A stretch of DNA of 64,000 bases from Ooceraea biroi (lineage: Eukaryota > Arthropoda > Insecta > Hymenoptera > Formicidae): positions 20,926,497 through 20,990,496 of the forward strand of contig NC_039506.1 in NCBI RefSeq assembly GCF_003672135.1. Reading direction: 5' to 3'. The notes beneath the pieces are model-generated. The model had not been told where the DNA came from and did not search any database. It saw nothing but the letters and a program-made list of their open reading frames with translations. Positions 13,396-26,700 of the stretch are shown piece by piece. The translations under genes and the position numbers were made by a program. Position 1 is the stretch's first letter; the number at the start of each line of letters is the position of its first letter.

Positions 13396-16300
13396 GGGAG
13401 GGAGGAAGAGAAGAGCCCCTCGATAATTGAACGGTACGCAGATTCGTCGCGGATGGCTAACGCTTTAATCGATAGGGGTGGACAAAATAGGGGATCATCT
13501 CTTTTTCGCGGTGGATGATATCCCCGTCGAGCCGGCAGCTCCAGGCGCAAATCAGAATCTTTCATATTCCTTGCTTTCAGAATAGCGCGGAAACTTTGAA
13601 CGCTAACAAGAGTTTTCGAATTAAATTCCCACCGGTGTATCCCCGCGAAGGAATGCTGCGCGTCGTGATTAACTCTACACGGTTGTCTCGATCCGGGCAA
13701 ACCTCGCTAGCTGACTCGCTGTCCTCCCTCGCAACCCTCGTCGTTCGCGTCACGAAATACTCCGACACTCGAGTATGCAGATTGCCGTGTAACACTGATC
13801 CCGAGTAAACACCGGCAGAATTTGCATCCTTACCATATTCATGGGCTTTTAATTCGTGAGTCATCGTGGATGTTGCGTGGATCAACGTGGCCAGACGGAA
13901 GTTTACTTCCTTTGGTATATCAGAATCTCTGTGTAACTTCTCGAGGTTTATTCCTCCAAGTAATTTCCCCATTAGTAATAATTTTCTTAGACACTTACGC
14001 GTGTTATCTCGCTTATCCGCAGTTATGAAAAACGGAAGAAGTAGTTCGTTTAACTTGCTCGGTTACTGACGCCTCGAACATCCGTTCCAACATCGCGCCG
14101 AAATCTCCGCATCTCCGAGGCACTCTCGACGGTCGCATTATGAGATTAAAAGTAAATTGTCGTCCTTCGAGGAATGCCGCTTCTTTCGCGAGAATTGAAT
14201 CAGCGGCTATCGCGTCGATGCCGGGGGTGAAGGGATGAATATAAGAGAGATGCCCGCCACGAGGGTTGGACTCAATGGAATTTTCAGACTGGTCGCTTTA
14301 TAAAAGGGTACCGACGACGATGTTGAAATGTCTGGACGGCTCGCCGCCCTCCGTTAACTTCCGGTGGCTGACGTTCCCTGTCGCTGCTCCCGTTGACACT
14401 GTGAGCACCGCTCGTGCGCTCGTTGGCACGAACTTTTCGGTCTCGCGGCACTCCTGTCCCCGACGTTACTTGCCATCGACACCATACGCGGTGCCCCGCC
14501 TCCCATAATATGTCGTGTGATATTTAATTAAACTTCCCACCCCTACGGCCCGCCGAGCTGCCCCCTACCCGTTCTCATTCCGCTTTCATAGTCCGTAAAG
14601 TTTCAAGGGGCATTTCAGCTCGCCTGTGCCTGTCTCCCTTTGCATTTCCCAGCGCCCCGTTCCACTTATTAACCGTGTTTCAACCGGGCCTGCTGACGAA
14701 TTTTTCTTGTCCCTCTCTGAAACACGCCGTGCATCGTAATTAAATATGACCATTCATATTAAACAGTAATTAAATAGAAGAACTTGTCAAATAGAATCTT
14801 CGAACGATATTTTCAATTACGTTTAACTATTAACGGTATAAATATAAATGCAAAAGTACTTTGCACACTGCCTAGTATCTTTCAAATCATCTTATGACAT
14901 ATTTATGAAACTTTGCATTAAAATATACTGTTACATAAAAAGGGTCATACCGCAGTTTTAATCACGCTCAATATATCGCACGAGTGAGCCGAAAGAACTT
15001 TCGAGTTTCTCGTTTGTTGAGCGACCCCTCTTCGAAGTTACCCTCATTTCAATTACTGGTACCAGGTGACTTGTAGCTCGTTCCGCGTCCCCGAGCAGTT
15101 AACGCCCGTGCGGCTTCATCGTATGCAAATGTCAAGCTCGTCCGTCGATTCGTCCTTCGTCCGAGCGGGAGAAGGCGGGTCCGGTATTCATCAAACGCTG
15201 GTCAAGAGCCCGCAGCGTGTCCGTGTCCCTTAACAAAAATTTATATTAGCGACTAGAACGTTAGAATCTCGTATAGTAAGCTCGTCAATCTCTCAATCGT
15301 CAATCTCTAACTTTGGACTGCAATAAATGAGTAATATTTATAACATCCTGAAACACACATACATATCCGATTGCTGTTAGATTTGGATATAATGTTAATT
15401 TTAATTTAATACTTTAATATAATTTTAATAATTTATATAATTAAATATTTAATAATTAAATTTTGATTCTAATTCGCTTGATCGATGTAGAGATAGCGAA
15501 CGAACTCCTTTTGTTCCTGCCTCCAATGTCGCATCCTCGACTCTTTGTTCCCTCTTTGTCCCTCGCTTTCTACCTTCATTTCCCTTTCCGTCTCGCTTTA
15601 GAATGCGCACCCTCGCATCCTCCGCGTTCTCGCGTCTTAAACTAGATCATTTACAAACTGTCAACGACATGATTCCGACAACTCGTCCGACGTCGTAAGT
15701 ACGTGCTTGGATCTCGAGGCGGGATCTTAATTCTCGTGCAATTTTGCCAGCTAAATTCGCCCACGACGAGACGAGGCGGCGCGCCGGTTTTTCGCATTTA
15801 ATGACAACTATGTGCTCGGTTCGGGATGTCGGGCTGCTCGAATTGACATCAAAGCCTTTGATTTTATCGTCCGCTTTTCATCAGGAAGGATGGTCATTTG
15901 AGAGCTTTGTACGCGCGTTATTGAGTTTTGTCTGAAACTGTCCGAGTTACTCGATTGTCCTATTTCTCGTTAGCAATACACGTCGGTAAACGAATTACCG
16001 TCGTAACCCTGACATTGTATTTCGTTTACTGTAAAACCCAGTCTATTCTCGATCGGTGACCGTGAGCTCCCTCGCTGGCAATTGATTTTAAATAATATTT
16101 TTCTGAAAATTTTTTTACGAAGTTATCGCGTTTGTTTGTAAAACGGAAAGGACATACCGCTCGTAACAGTTCCCTTTTGTTCACTGTAAAGCGAGCACGG
16201 GTAACGTGGTGGTAGTCAGTTGCAGGCCAGCGTGATGGAAACTTTTAAACAACATCCGTAGTTTTGTCGCTCGATACACGGCAGTCTCGGAGGGCGAAGG

Positions 16301-17735
16301 TCGCTGCTAAGCTACGATACGAACCCTCCCGCCTAGAGAGAGGGAGCCCTTGAATTCATTTCATGGGTAATTACAATTAGCATTTATGCCGCGATTTGCA
16401 TATCGTTGCGAGACAATTTCGCGCGCGCTTAGCCTAATCTCTGTGTCAGATGTTCTCCCGTCGTATGCAAGAAGTCCTCTCGTAGCCGGAGATCGCTTAT
16501 CTCATCGTATAAGCTACCGAAATGTCCGGTGAGACTCGTAACGCGAAACTTGCGAGATAATATCGTGCGCGAGATAAAGACAGAAATACGAAGGAAAAAT
16601 TATAAATATCTGGGAAAAATTATAAATACGAGAAAAAATTATAAATACGACATTTCCAATCAATTTATCCATTTTTTAACGCTGGATTATTTCTAGCTCT
16701 TCAATCTTCAGCTGCGACGTTCTCAGTGAGCGAACATCCCGCCAAAACATCGGCGAAAGTGAAATAAAGTTTCAGAAAACGCGGGGTGGTGCATGAATCC
16801 CGTACGATCGATCGGAATCACGCGACGTGAAAACGAAAACGGGATTTCTCGTTAACTCGATGACGGCCATCATGGGCCGTCGTCTCTGACGCGCGATGAG
16901 CAGCGAAATGTAAGATTGAATTCGAGAGCGAAAGTAAACTCGCGTCACGATTAATTCGAAGAGTCCACAGGGGGTGGACGGGGGTGGGTGCGGTCGACGG
17001 ACACTTGAAATCGCTGGGTACGTTTCGCACACGTTTCGAAATCCCTCTCGGTTTACCTCCACGGCCGGAAACCGTACCCTCACCGCCGCAAACGGTCGTG
17101 CCTACGCGGCTACCACCGACACACGTAGATTTCAATTGCGCAATGTCTACCGACAGGGAAGCGGATAATCCAGCCGTCGAACGCGCGCTGCCCCTGCTAC
17201 GTGAGCGACAGCTTTGAGCTTTGCGAGCCGCCCCCTTTTCGCCGCCGCAAAAACCCTCTCGAACGAGCGCAAACATTGATTTTATTGCCAATAAAATCAA
17301 TCGTAGCTAACGACGCGGAGCTGCATTCGCGTAGTCGCCCTTAACGAGCAGTGAAATCGCCGCCGAGGATCAACCGAAGCATGAGTGGATTTAGGGTTGC
17401 ACGCGCCCTTCACGAATTCCGCGTTTCAAACGCGCGCGATTCCGCTGAGTCTGTATTCAGCGGATGTTCCGGAATCGGTGAGGTGACGCTTCAAGGACAA
17501 TCCTTTGATCGACTCGGAATTGATTTGCCGAAACAATCGACTGGCAGCATGATAATTATCCACATGCGCATAACGATCACAAAATTGTCGTCATCCTTCT
17601 ATCCGAAAGGTGTACAGGATCATCGAGAAGTGAACGATGACGAGCGTCTCCTCTCTGGACTCAACACTGTCGGCTTTATCGGATGGGCGGCCAACAGCCT
17701 TTACACGAGACGATAATCAAAGGAGATTGCTCGGA

Positions 17736-17775
<40 letters not shown>

Positions 17776-20700
17776 ACGTAATCAGTCGTCACTTCATCGT
17801 GCCGTGCACGGCAATGTGTGTTCATGTGTAGCAGCGAGTTCTTAAGGAACAGACGAGTTCCCTTCAAAGTGGGCCGCCTCCACCCCCGCGTTCGATATCT
17901 CTCTTCGGCCCCTTCGTTGCAGCGACAGCTTATAATCGTTGCCGTGATCCTGATAACTTCAGCTCGTTAGCTTCCTTTTGGTACGGAGAAAAGACGTGGC
18001 GTAATAAAAGAGATCCCGAGAAAGATACACTTTTACAAAGGGACACCATAGACGCCGCGTCGCCGAGAGCTGTAAATGATCTTCGCTTTAGCTTACATAT
18101 CGAATTTGCAATTGAGCTCGTTTAATTTTGTTTTGAAAAAAAGAATCAACTTCATCGTTAAAATGATTATTAGATTTTGAATTTATCTCGATAAACAGAA
18201 CTTAATCTTAATCAATGTTAAACTCAGATAGAAAGAGAGAAAGAGAACATGCAACATTACAAGTGAGATTAATCGATCGATTTGACAATTCTATGTAACT
18301 AAAAAGTCTAAAACGACGTTCAACGGTGTTTCATCTATCTCTCCCGCATATATCTTAGGGTTGCTCTGTGTTCATCCTCGTGCAAGCCGAGCATTATATC
18401 TCTGCGACCCTTGACAGGGCTGACACATTTCGCGCGAGACACTTTGGCCAATCTCGCGATCGTAACCGTGGATGCTGGCGCGACCGAGCCAATAACCGAG
18501 ATTGGCTTTCGTTTCATCGCCGCTCTCTGCTCGTAATCTTTAGCTGCTCCGTAAAGCGCCCTCCTCTGAACGTGGCCGGCGATATCGTCTTCCGAGGTTG
18601 GGCAATCGCCTCCTTTCTACTCCCTTATTCCTTTTTTCCTTTCTAGGCAGGACGATACAATCCCGCGATCCACCACCGGTCATGTTAGGGACGTAATATC
18701 TAATAAAAAGCGGGCCAAAGTGGCTGTCGAGCTCGTGTCGCGGTTCACCTTCCTCGTATAAAACTTCCTCCAAAATTTCGCCCGTCCTGACAGTCGCGCT
18801 GACCATCCAACGGGGAGGAAACGTAGGATTACATAAACCGCATCGTGACCATCTCTCGTCCCAGACGGGGTCACGTGTCCCGGATTATCGCGTAATCGAG
18901 GATGGAAGATCTCGAAACAGAATATCTCTGGAACAGTTCTGAAGACTCGTGTTACCGGTGCGGCGGGAGATGGTTATGACATCCGTCGAAACGACCATTT
19001 CCCGAAATAGAATACCGTTGTACGATCGTCGCGGTTTGCGGAAAACATGTGATCGCGGTTAGCCCCGGCGTGGCCGAACGTATCCCGAAAGACCGATTGC
19101 AATATTGTGTCTCATCATCATTCGTTAAATCGCAAGAATTCAATTAATCCGTATCACTTAAATTTGCGGTTTACCTAATGGCGCAATGCTGCAGTATCTG
19201 CAATATCTGAGTGAAAGCATCGCGAACTTGATTGATGAATGATAATTATCCGGTCGAGCCAAGCTTGTATCATCCGTCCAATCATTCGCGAATAATTTGA
19301 CTGATAGCTGCGCGAAGGCTATCGCGCGTTACGGACCTCGTAAACGATTCCCGATAACGAGTCTCGTGGATCAGATTCCACGATCCAGCACTCCACGATC
19401 AAAAGTTGATTGCAAAATCGTAACGTCGTTATCTTAATCCATGCAGACGGAACAACCTACGCGCGCGAGGGCTGACCTTTCGCCTGACGCTCGTCCAGCT
19501 CGCGCTGGATCCAGCGTGAATCCAAGATGGATCGAGATAGATCGCACGTTCATCTCCGTTATCTGCGGGCCTGTGTAAACAGGATGCATGTGACAGCGTT
19601 TCTCGTGTTATCTGCAGTGATTGCCAGGCGAGGGTCGTTGCTCACCGGTCGTAATAGATTCATTAGGGTAGGCACCGCTGCAGCCGGCGGATCGTCACCC
19701 CCTAACTCCGCGCGTCCACGTACCCTCTTTCATTTTCTGTCACTCGATCACTCATTCACATGTAGTATCCGTTACTGACTCATCTACTCGTTCGATCGTG
19801 CCGTTGCGTAATTAACCATTTGCCGGTGTACTCGCCAGACTACTTCATTAATTCTCCTTTTACTAATTTTATCTCAAATCTAATTATTCGTAACAATGAT
19901 TTCATCTGCGGCTGAATATAATAGTAGTCTAGCCTTGATAATTTTTAAGATTTATAAAAGTATCAGTTTCGCAATTCATGTATTCTTGTACCGTCTTGTC
20001 TGAAATTGTTCTACAGGACTATACAGGGTGTCCCGGGTTTTAACCGACAAACTGTGGGAGCATATTCTACTAGTGAAAATAAGAAAAAATTCTTATATCG
20101 AGTTTGCTTAGAAATGCTTTATTACAAAGTTATAAACCAATATTGAAAAGGAATATGAGATAAGTAACAACGGATTTTTTCACAAAAAGAAAAATTATGT
20201 ACGCAATGATTTAGTGACGCATTTCAAAATGTTGTCCTTGCACATCGATACGAGCTAGACATCGACGTAGTACAGAATTTGTTACAGTACGACATTCCTG
20301 AAAATTTTGTTGCATCTCAGTAACTGAATTAGTAATTCGTTGCTTTAAATCTATCTGGTACTCTCCTGTTAGGAAATCTACGTTGATACTCTCGTACGGC
20401 AGCTCGTGCATTTCCGTCACAGAATCCGTACACGAAATAAATATCAAGTGTATTCCTCATTTGAAAACACTTTTGGCATTCTGATAGTAATTGCTAGTTC
20501 ACACGACGATTGAAATCTAACAGCTACTGTTGTGAAAGTAACAATCATACTGAATCGTTTCAACATAGTGAACATGAATACATGTGAATACACATAACAT
20601 AAACATCTTCGACCTTCCAAATTCTACACTATGTTCCGTTGTTACTTATCTCATATTCCTTTTCAATATTGGTTTATAACTTTGTAATAAAGCATTTCTA

Positions 20701-23700
20701 AGCAAACTCGATATAAGAATTTTTTCTTATTTCCACTAGTAGAATATGCTCCCGCAGTTTGTCGGTTAAAACCCGGGACACCCTGCATATGTGTGTAGTT
20801 ATATGAACATGTTGTTTATTAGTTGATTGAGTTTGCAAGTTAGTTACCACTCTGGATCTTTCATTTGTCAATTAAAAATTTTTACTCACGTCGCGGACGT
20901 GTTTCCAGGCGCTGTATGTAATCGATCATCAACCTCCTAGTCCCCTATTCTCTCTTTCGTGCATTCGACAGATACCGCGCAAATCTAATTATCGATCGGT
21001 AATCAATATCGTTGCAATTTGGCGACACGCCAAAGCGCAGCGTGCTTTTGTACGTGTATTTGCGAATGCGTTCGATGAGCTGGATGGCTAGTTGCACCGT
21101 CGCGTCGGTGGCAGTTTTTCTCTGACAATGCGCAATGCAGTTGATTGCATTATACGACAACCTTGGACGTAAATTTTCGTACGCTTCCTGCAGAGCGTAG
21201 GATATTTCATCTGCCTTCAGCGAAGACAAAAGCGCAGGGGGCCTTTTGTCTCGTATATTTCGCTAGATTGCTTGAAATATTGAAACGAACGCAAATATTG
21301 TTTTCTCCCGCTCGTCGCGATCTTTTAATACGTTCGTTCCTTCCCCAAAATTTCAATCCTACGTCTTGCCCGAACTGCGTGGACGAAACAGGTGCGCATA
21401 CATATTCATGTTCCCTTCGACCTCGCTTCCGCCGAAATATTCTTCTTCGTGTTGCTTTTTATTTGCCGCGAATCGCGCTCCCCTACGCTCCTCCGGGCTC
21501 TACTTCTCGGATATAATTGTATCGTGATATTACGCCAACTGCGCGGTCGAGGCGATATTGTGTTTCCTCGTTAGCATTCCTTTCTCAGGCAACCACGCTC
21601 GGTATTGTATTATCTTCGTTATTAATCCCGGCGAATCGCGAGCGTGCGGTCGTTCTAATCCCGGCGCCGCATTCCTTTTTTAAATGTTTAAAAGTTTCGT
21701 CGGCGGAAAGTTTCGTCAACCGGAGTCGACAAAGAAGTAGCTCCAGGTGAAAAGGGAAGACGATGGATCCGCGCTTCCCGTTTTTCATCCGGGCGGGCCG
21801 GGGAATGAATCGCCTTCCGCGATTCTGCGGTCCTTTGTGAAAGTTTGAATACGTAGACAACGTCTGGTCTCACAGGCACCATTTCTTCTGTCGCCTCGTA
21901 TCCGCACAGCTTCCCGGTGTCGTTTGTCACCGTCGTTGCCAAGAGCTTCCTCGCGCCGCGAGTTCCGCGAGGAAGAGACGAGGATCCGCGCGCACGAGGC
22001 TGACAGCGGACGACCGCGGGTCGTTCTATGATTCGCTGGATTCATTGTCCAGGAATTAATCCCCCATTTCGCGCTTCGCGAGCCCCCAGCGACCGTTCCT
22101 TTGTACTTGACGGTGGAAAATGAAGTTTCAGCCCTCTCGCGACAGTGAAATGCGCCGGAAATTGGGGATATCCTGCCGCGCGCTATCGATCCCGCGCTGC
22201 GATTTCATCCAACAGGCATCACGCTGAAGCACGGGGCGTGCATGCATTCTACCGGAATCCCATTGATGCTCCTCGAGTTATTCGTCAATTTGGTTTCAGC
22301 GTAAATATAGTTCATCCATGCGTAATCTCGCGTCGAGTTTGATGGACTCGCAAAATTATTGAAGTACGTACATTTAGCACGTGAAATCCGCGTCCGCAAC
22401 GATTGTAAAGTATATCTGTCGCATCGTCGGGAGACCATGGAAAATTGCGTCATCTGACGCAAGCGTGGACAAACTGTGCTTTCGTTACATAATCACGTAG
22501 CGGACGTTAATAAAGTTTAACGCGGACAGCCGGGCAGTGAGATAAATGTTCAAAGCGCAATCTGTACCGTTAAATAATTACCTGCGCACGCGCCGCGCGT
22601 GTATATAATTACTCGAGAGATCGATCGAAAACAAATTATTCGGCGACAAAGAGACGTACAAAGACCGCCCGTTGCACTCTCCGAGGCGGTCGATACCCGC
22701 ATCTCGATATTCGCGGCTCTTTGTGTCTGGCTCGAGCAGCATCGCCAGCTGGACGTCGGCGACGGCCTCAGAGAGAAAGAGAGAGAGGAAAAGTGAGAGA
22801 GAGAGGGAAAAGAGAGCAGCATCCGATAATCATTTTTTTCTCCGATTCACCAAGATCGTCGTTCGTGTCGAGCAGCGACTCCGGATCCTGTCAAAAGCAG
22901 CACGACCAACGTGGTTTATGGCGCGCGCTCTCGACCACCCTCCCCAAAGAAGGAGGGAACAAGGAGGAAGGAGATTTCGGCGGAGCCCTCCGGTCGAGCA
23001 TAATGCGCCCATTATCTCCAGTCCTTTCGTCTATTCCGCGTGTGTACACTGCCTATATAATGTACCGGGTGTCCACGTAATTTCGCGCTTCCTCCATCTG
23101 CTCCCTCTTTTCGTTTCTTCCTTCTCGCTATCTTCCTCTTTTCGCTGTCGCGAATGGCCGTGACACGATCGTAAAGCCTAAAGAGGCATTAGACGATGCT
23201 CGAACGGGTCGACGACTACGAGGAGGCTGAAAGGGGTGGCGGGTGAGTCGTCGGGAGAAGCGGGATAGGACGTCTCACGTCAGGCGAGGAGACCAGGAGG
23301 AACCATTACGGTAATATCCCACGGACGGAGGAAGTGATTTTTAAGGAGACGAGGCCGCCATTTCAAGGCAATTTCGCTTTTCCCCGTGAGCCTTTCCGTT
23401 CTCTTTCTTCGACGACCTGAGTCTCTCCCTATCCCTCCCCGCGTTCACCGTACAACAGGGCGATTATGAAAATTTTTCGCCGTTTTCGGGGTTTTCGTCT
23501 CATCCGCGAAAGCGGGCTTTGTATGCTTGGAGACACCATTTTACCGTAAATCTTCCGGATCTTGAGCTCACGAACGATGGATCCTTGTCGTTCCCCACCC
23601 TGACGTCTCCCAGCAGCTAAGACATTTCCATATGTTTCACAATTTATAATGACTACATGTAAATTGTACGTAGCTTGTCATAATTAATAACGCACACTGC

Positions 23701-26700
23701 GACTAAGAACAATTTAATAATATTTCTTATGTTTATATTATACATCGAGATATTAAACTTCACGATTTTCGTTAAATTCTTCAGATCCATCAGCCTCTGG
23801 TTCATCCTGCGAGGATGACGAGGATGGACGACTGGTAAACGTCAGGAAACGGAAGAACAGTCTCTATGCTTCCTCCTCGACTCGCGCATTATCCGCGGAT
23901 CGCGACACCTTGACATCAACCGACGCTCTGCTCGTGGATTGCGTCGCTCTGGTGCATCTCACCGATCAATCACCGACCGAGTCCAGCCAACCAGTGCGTC
24001 ACCCATCGCCTTATTACTACGGCGATCTCTTCAAGGTACCGGAGCAATTGTCCAAGTCGCAGCCAAGCAAATATCGCAAGAGCGTCAGCCTCGACGTGCC
24101 GGGCGAACGTTCGCGCACACCCGGTATACCAAAGAGGAACTCGCTTGCGGGTGATGGGGGCTCGTACTCGTCCCAGCATCGGTACTATCAGCAGCAACAG
24201 CAGCAGCAGCAACAACAACCGCCGCCACCACCACCGCCGCCACCACCGCACTATCGTAGCCAGGATCTGGTGAGCCCCACGTCGGGGAGCGAGCATGCTG
24301 TCTCAGGCAGAAACGAGATCCTCTCGTCGTGTATCATCACCGAGTGGGATCACACCCTCATGCCACCTCATCGTCTGCTGAGCCATGATCTGCCCACGAC
24401 CGTTTGTACCTGCGTAGCGTCGCCTGAAGAGGAGGAGGATGAGTTAGAACGACGGCAGCCGCAAGTGTCGCGGCATCAGGTGCGCAAACTACGACGTACG
24501 CGTAGGATAGAACCGCAGCCGATACTCGTCGAGGACGAGGACGACGTGGAGGGCGAAGACGAGGGCGAGGAGGAGGAGGAGGAAGACGCGGAGCCCGAGG
24601 ACGAGGACGAGGAAGGGATGGCCAGGCAACGTCACCTCTACGAGACGGCCTTCGACTGCAAGGTCAATCGCTCCGACGACGATCTCGACGATCTCGATCG
24701 CGTTACCAATCATCCGGTGCTGCATTCCCAGGTATTGTACTGTTTCAAGACTATAATCAGCGTTTTAACATTACTAGTACAACACGGGCGCACGCTATTT
24801 TATTTTTCAATATTAATAATGTTTTCGAATAATAATATCTTATATCTATTATTTATAATATGCACAATTATCACACTCTACCAAATTGTTAATCTCCACG
24901 CGAAGACAGCCGCGCGATGGTAATCTAAACTGAACATAATCCACAACGCGAATCGAGATAACCAATCAGCGTAGCGGAAAAGAGGCAACAATGATTTCGA
25001 TTTGATTTAACACGGCTTTTTTAAGAGTGGATTTGGCATATTGCCTAGAGTTCTCTGCTATTGAAAATACCGTAAACTCAGAAATGAAAAAGTTCTTGAG
25101 TTTAAAATTTTTTTCTTCTCAGAGGAGTTCTGAGTTGATGATATCATTATTTTTTATATTGCCTAGAGTTCTCTGCTATTGAAAATACCGTAAATTCAGA
25201 AATGAAAAAGTTCTAGCCATTAGAAATTTTTTCTTTTCCGAGAAGTTCTGAGTTGATGAAATCATTATTTTTTATATTGCCTAGAGTTCTCTGCTATTGA
25301 AAATACTGTAAACTCAGAAATGAAAAAGTTCTCGGGTTTAAATTTTTTACTTCTTAGAGGAGTTCTGAGTTGATGAATTTGAAAAAGTGTCTAAAGAGTG
25401 TACGAGATCTCTTGGCGTTTCTTCAATCCATGAACTAGGATACGTTATTAAGCATGTTATAATCAGTACATTAATTGTTTCTCATTAATTTTACTTGCAC
25501 CTTTCTTTAGTGTTGAAAATGCGAGCGTCGTTATCACATTGACAAAACTGAAATTTCAATAACGCAGATATGGAGTGGTACCGCCCTAACGAGCAGGACG
25601 AACTCGTCGACGGACACGTCGAAGCAGCAGCTTCAGCAATCGCTTCCTTACGCCGGCCAGTCGCAGCCAAGCAAGGATCATCGACGCAAAGTTGTACTTC
25701 TCCGCCCAAAACCGATTCCGAGCCGCCTACAACAGCAGCAACAACAACAGCAGCAGCAACAGCAGCAATCGCAGCAACAATCCGACAATATATCTACTCT
25801 GTCCCAGGATATCGAGTCCCTCCAGATCAACTCGAGCGATGAGAAAACTGGATCGCCGAGGCTACCCGCGCGCGATTACACGCCGTCACCACCTTCGACC
25901 GCACCATTGCCTGCGAAATTTCACGGCAACCGCGATCATTTGCTGTTAAACATACGCAGTGCACCGAATCTGCCATCGCAGCCCGATCATCCCCGATTGA
26001 AGGACATGAGGCTGCCGGTGAAGTCGTTGTTGCGCGCCAAAGACTCGCCGCAGAGCAGCGAGGGTAGCATCCTCGAGATCAAAGGTCGGCCGAAAACCTT
26101 CGTCCAGGAGAACATTGACTCATCGCAGGGTCGCCGGTTCGACAAGGAGCTCATACTCGAGTTCAAGGACAGGCCGCGGGAGGAACGGCAACGACCGCGC
26201 AGCCTGATCCGCGAGAACAGGCCGATAATGGAATTCAAGGGCAGGCCCCATGAGGCTGAAAGCGAGCTCGCGCGGCCGCGCTGCCGGGACGCCGGTCTGC
26301 TGGAGTTCAAGCTGCGGACGTCGCGACGCCGCGCCGGTTACTCGAGCACCGAGAGCATGGCGACGAGCAGCAGCGGCGGCAGCATGGAGTCCATCCGCAG
26401 CAGCACCAGCGAGGGCAACCGGTCCACCAGCAGCTCCGACAGCCGGCACAGTACTCGTTCGTTGAGCTCGCACAGCTCCGACAGCACCGGCGGCATCAAT
26501 TGCTACCATCATCATCAGCAACCGTCGCTGCCTGGCTTCCTGACGCATCACGCCACCAAGATGCACATCCTATCGCCGATCTCCGACAAATCGTCGCAAG
26601 AACCGGCCTCGGAGACGTCCGACAATAACCGGAATAACAACTCGCAGAAGGCCTCGCCCGAGGAGAACATCACGGTGGAGAACAATGTGGCGAGCAACAA

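Larger units (their letters stand above)
12930..23784. other. 10.9-kb intron of SH2 adapter gene
   Basis: The donor is GTAAGT and the acceptor ends TAAATTCTTCAG. Contents I can name are GA microsatellites at 13361-13393 and 17739-17773, a Tc1/mariner-type element at 20022-20787, and a GA-rich tract near 22770-22815. The rest shows no exon or RNA gene I can support. Confidence 0.65.
24732..25567. other. Intron carrying two repeat families
   Basis: The intron contains the ~100-bp dispersed block (24774-24873) and three copies of the 118-bp tandem repeat (25035-25378). The acceptor ends AATAACGCAG. Exons C and D meet in phase 0, so the repeats do not disturb the reading frame if spliced out. 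Confidence 0.75.

Noticed and set aside
23060..23085. TACCGGGTGTCCACGTAA, similar to a mariner-type terminus
   Set aside because: Only one end is present, with no inverted partner or interior similarity nearby.
25035..25378. Tandem arrays considered as a CRISPR array or hammerhead-ribozyme satellite
   Set aside because: Repeats are directly adjacent with no spacers, and the genome is eukaryotic. GTTGATGA resembles the ribozyme core but is not conserved in other monomers (GTTGTTAATA).
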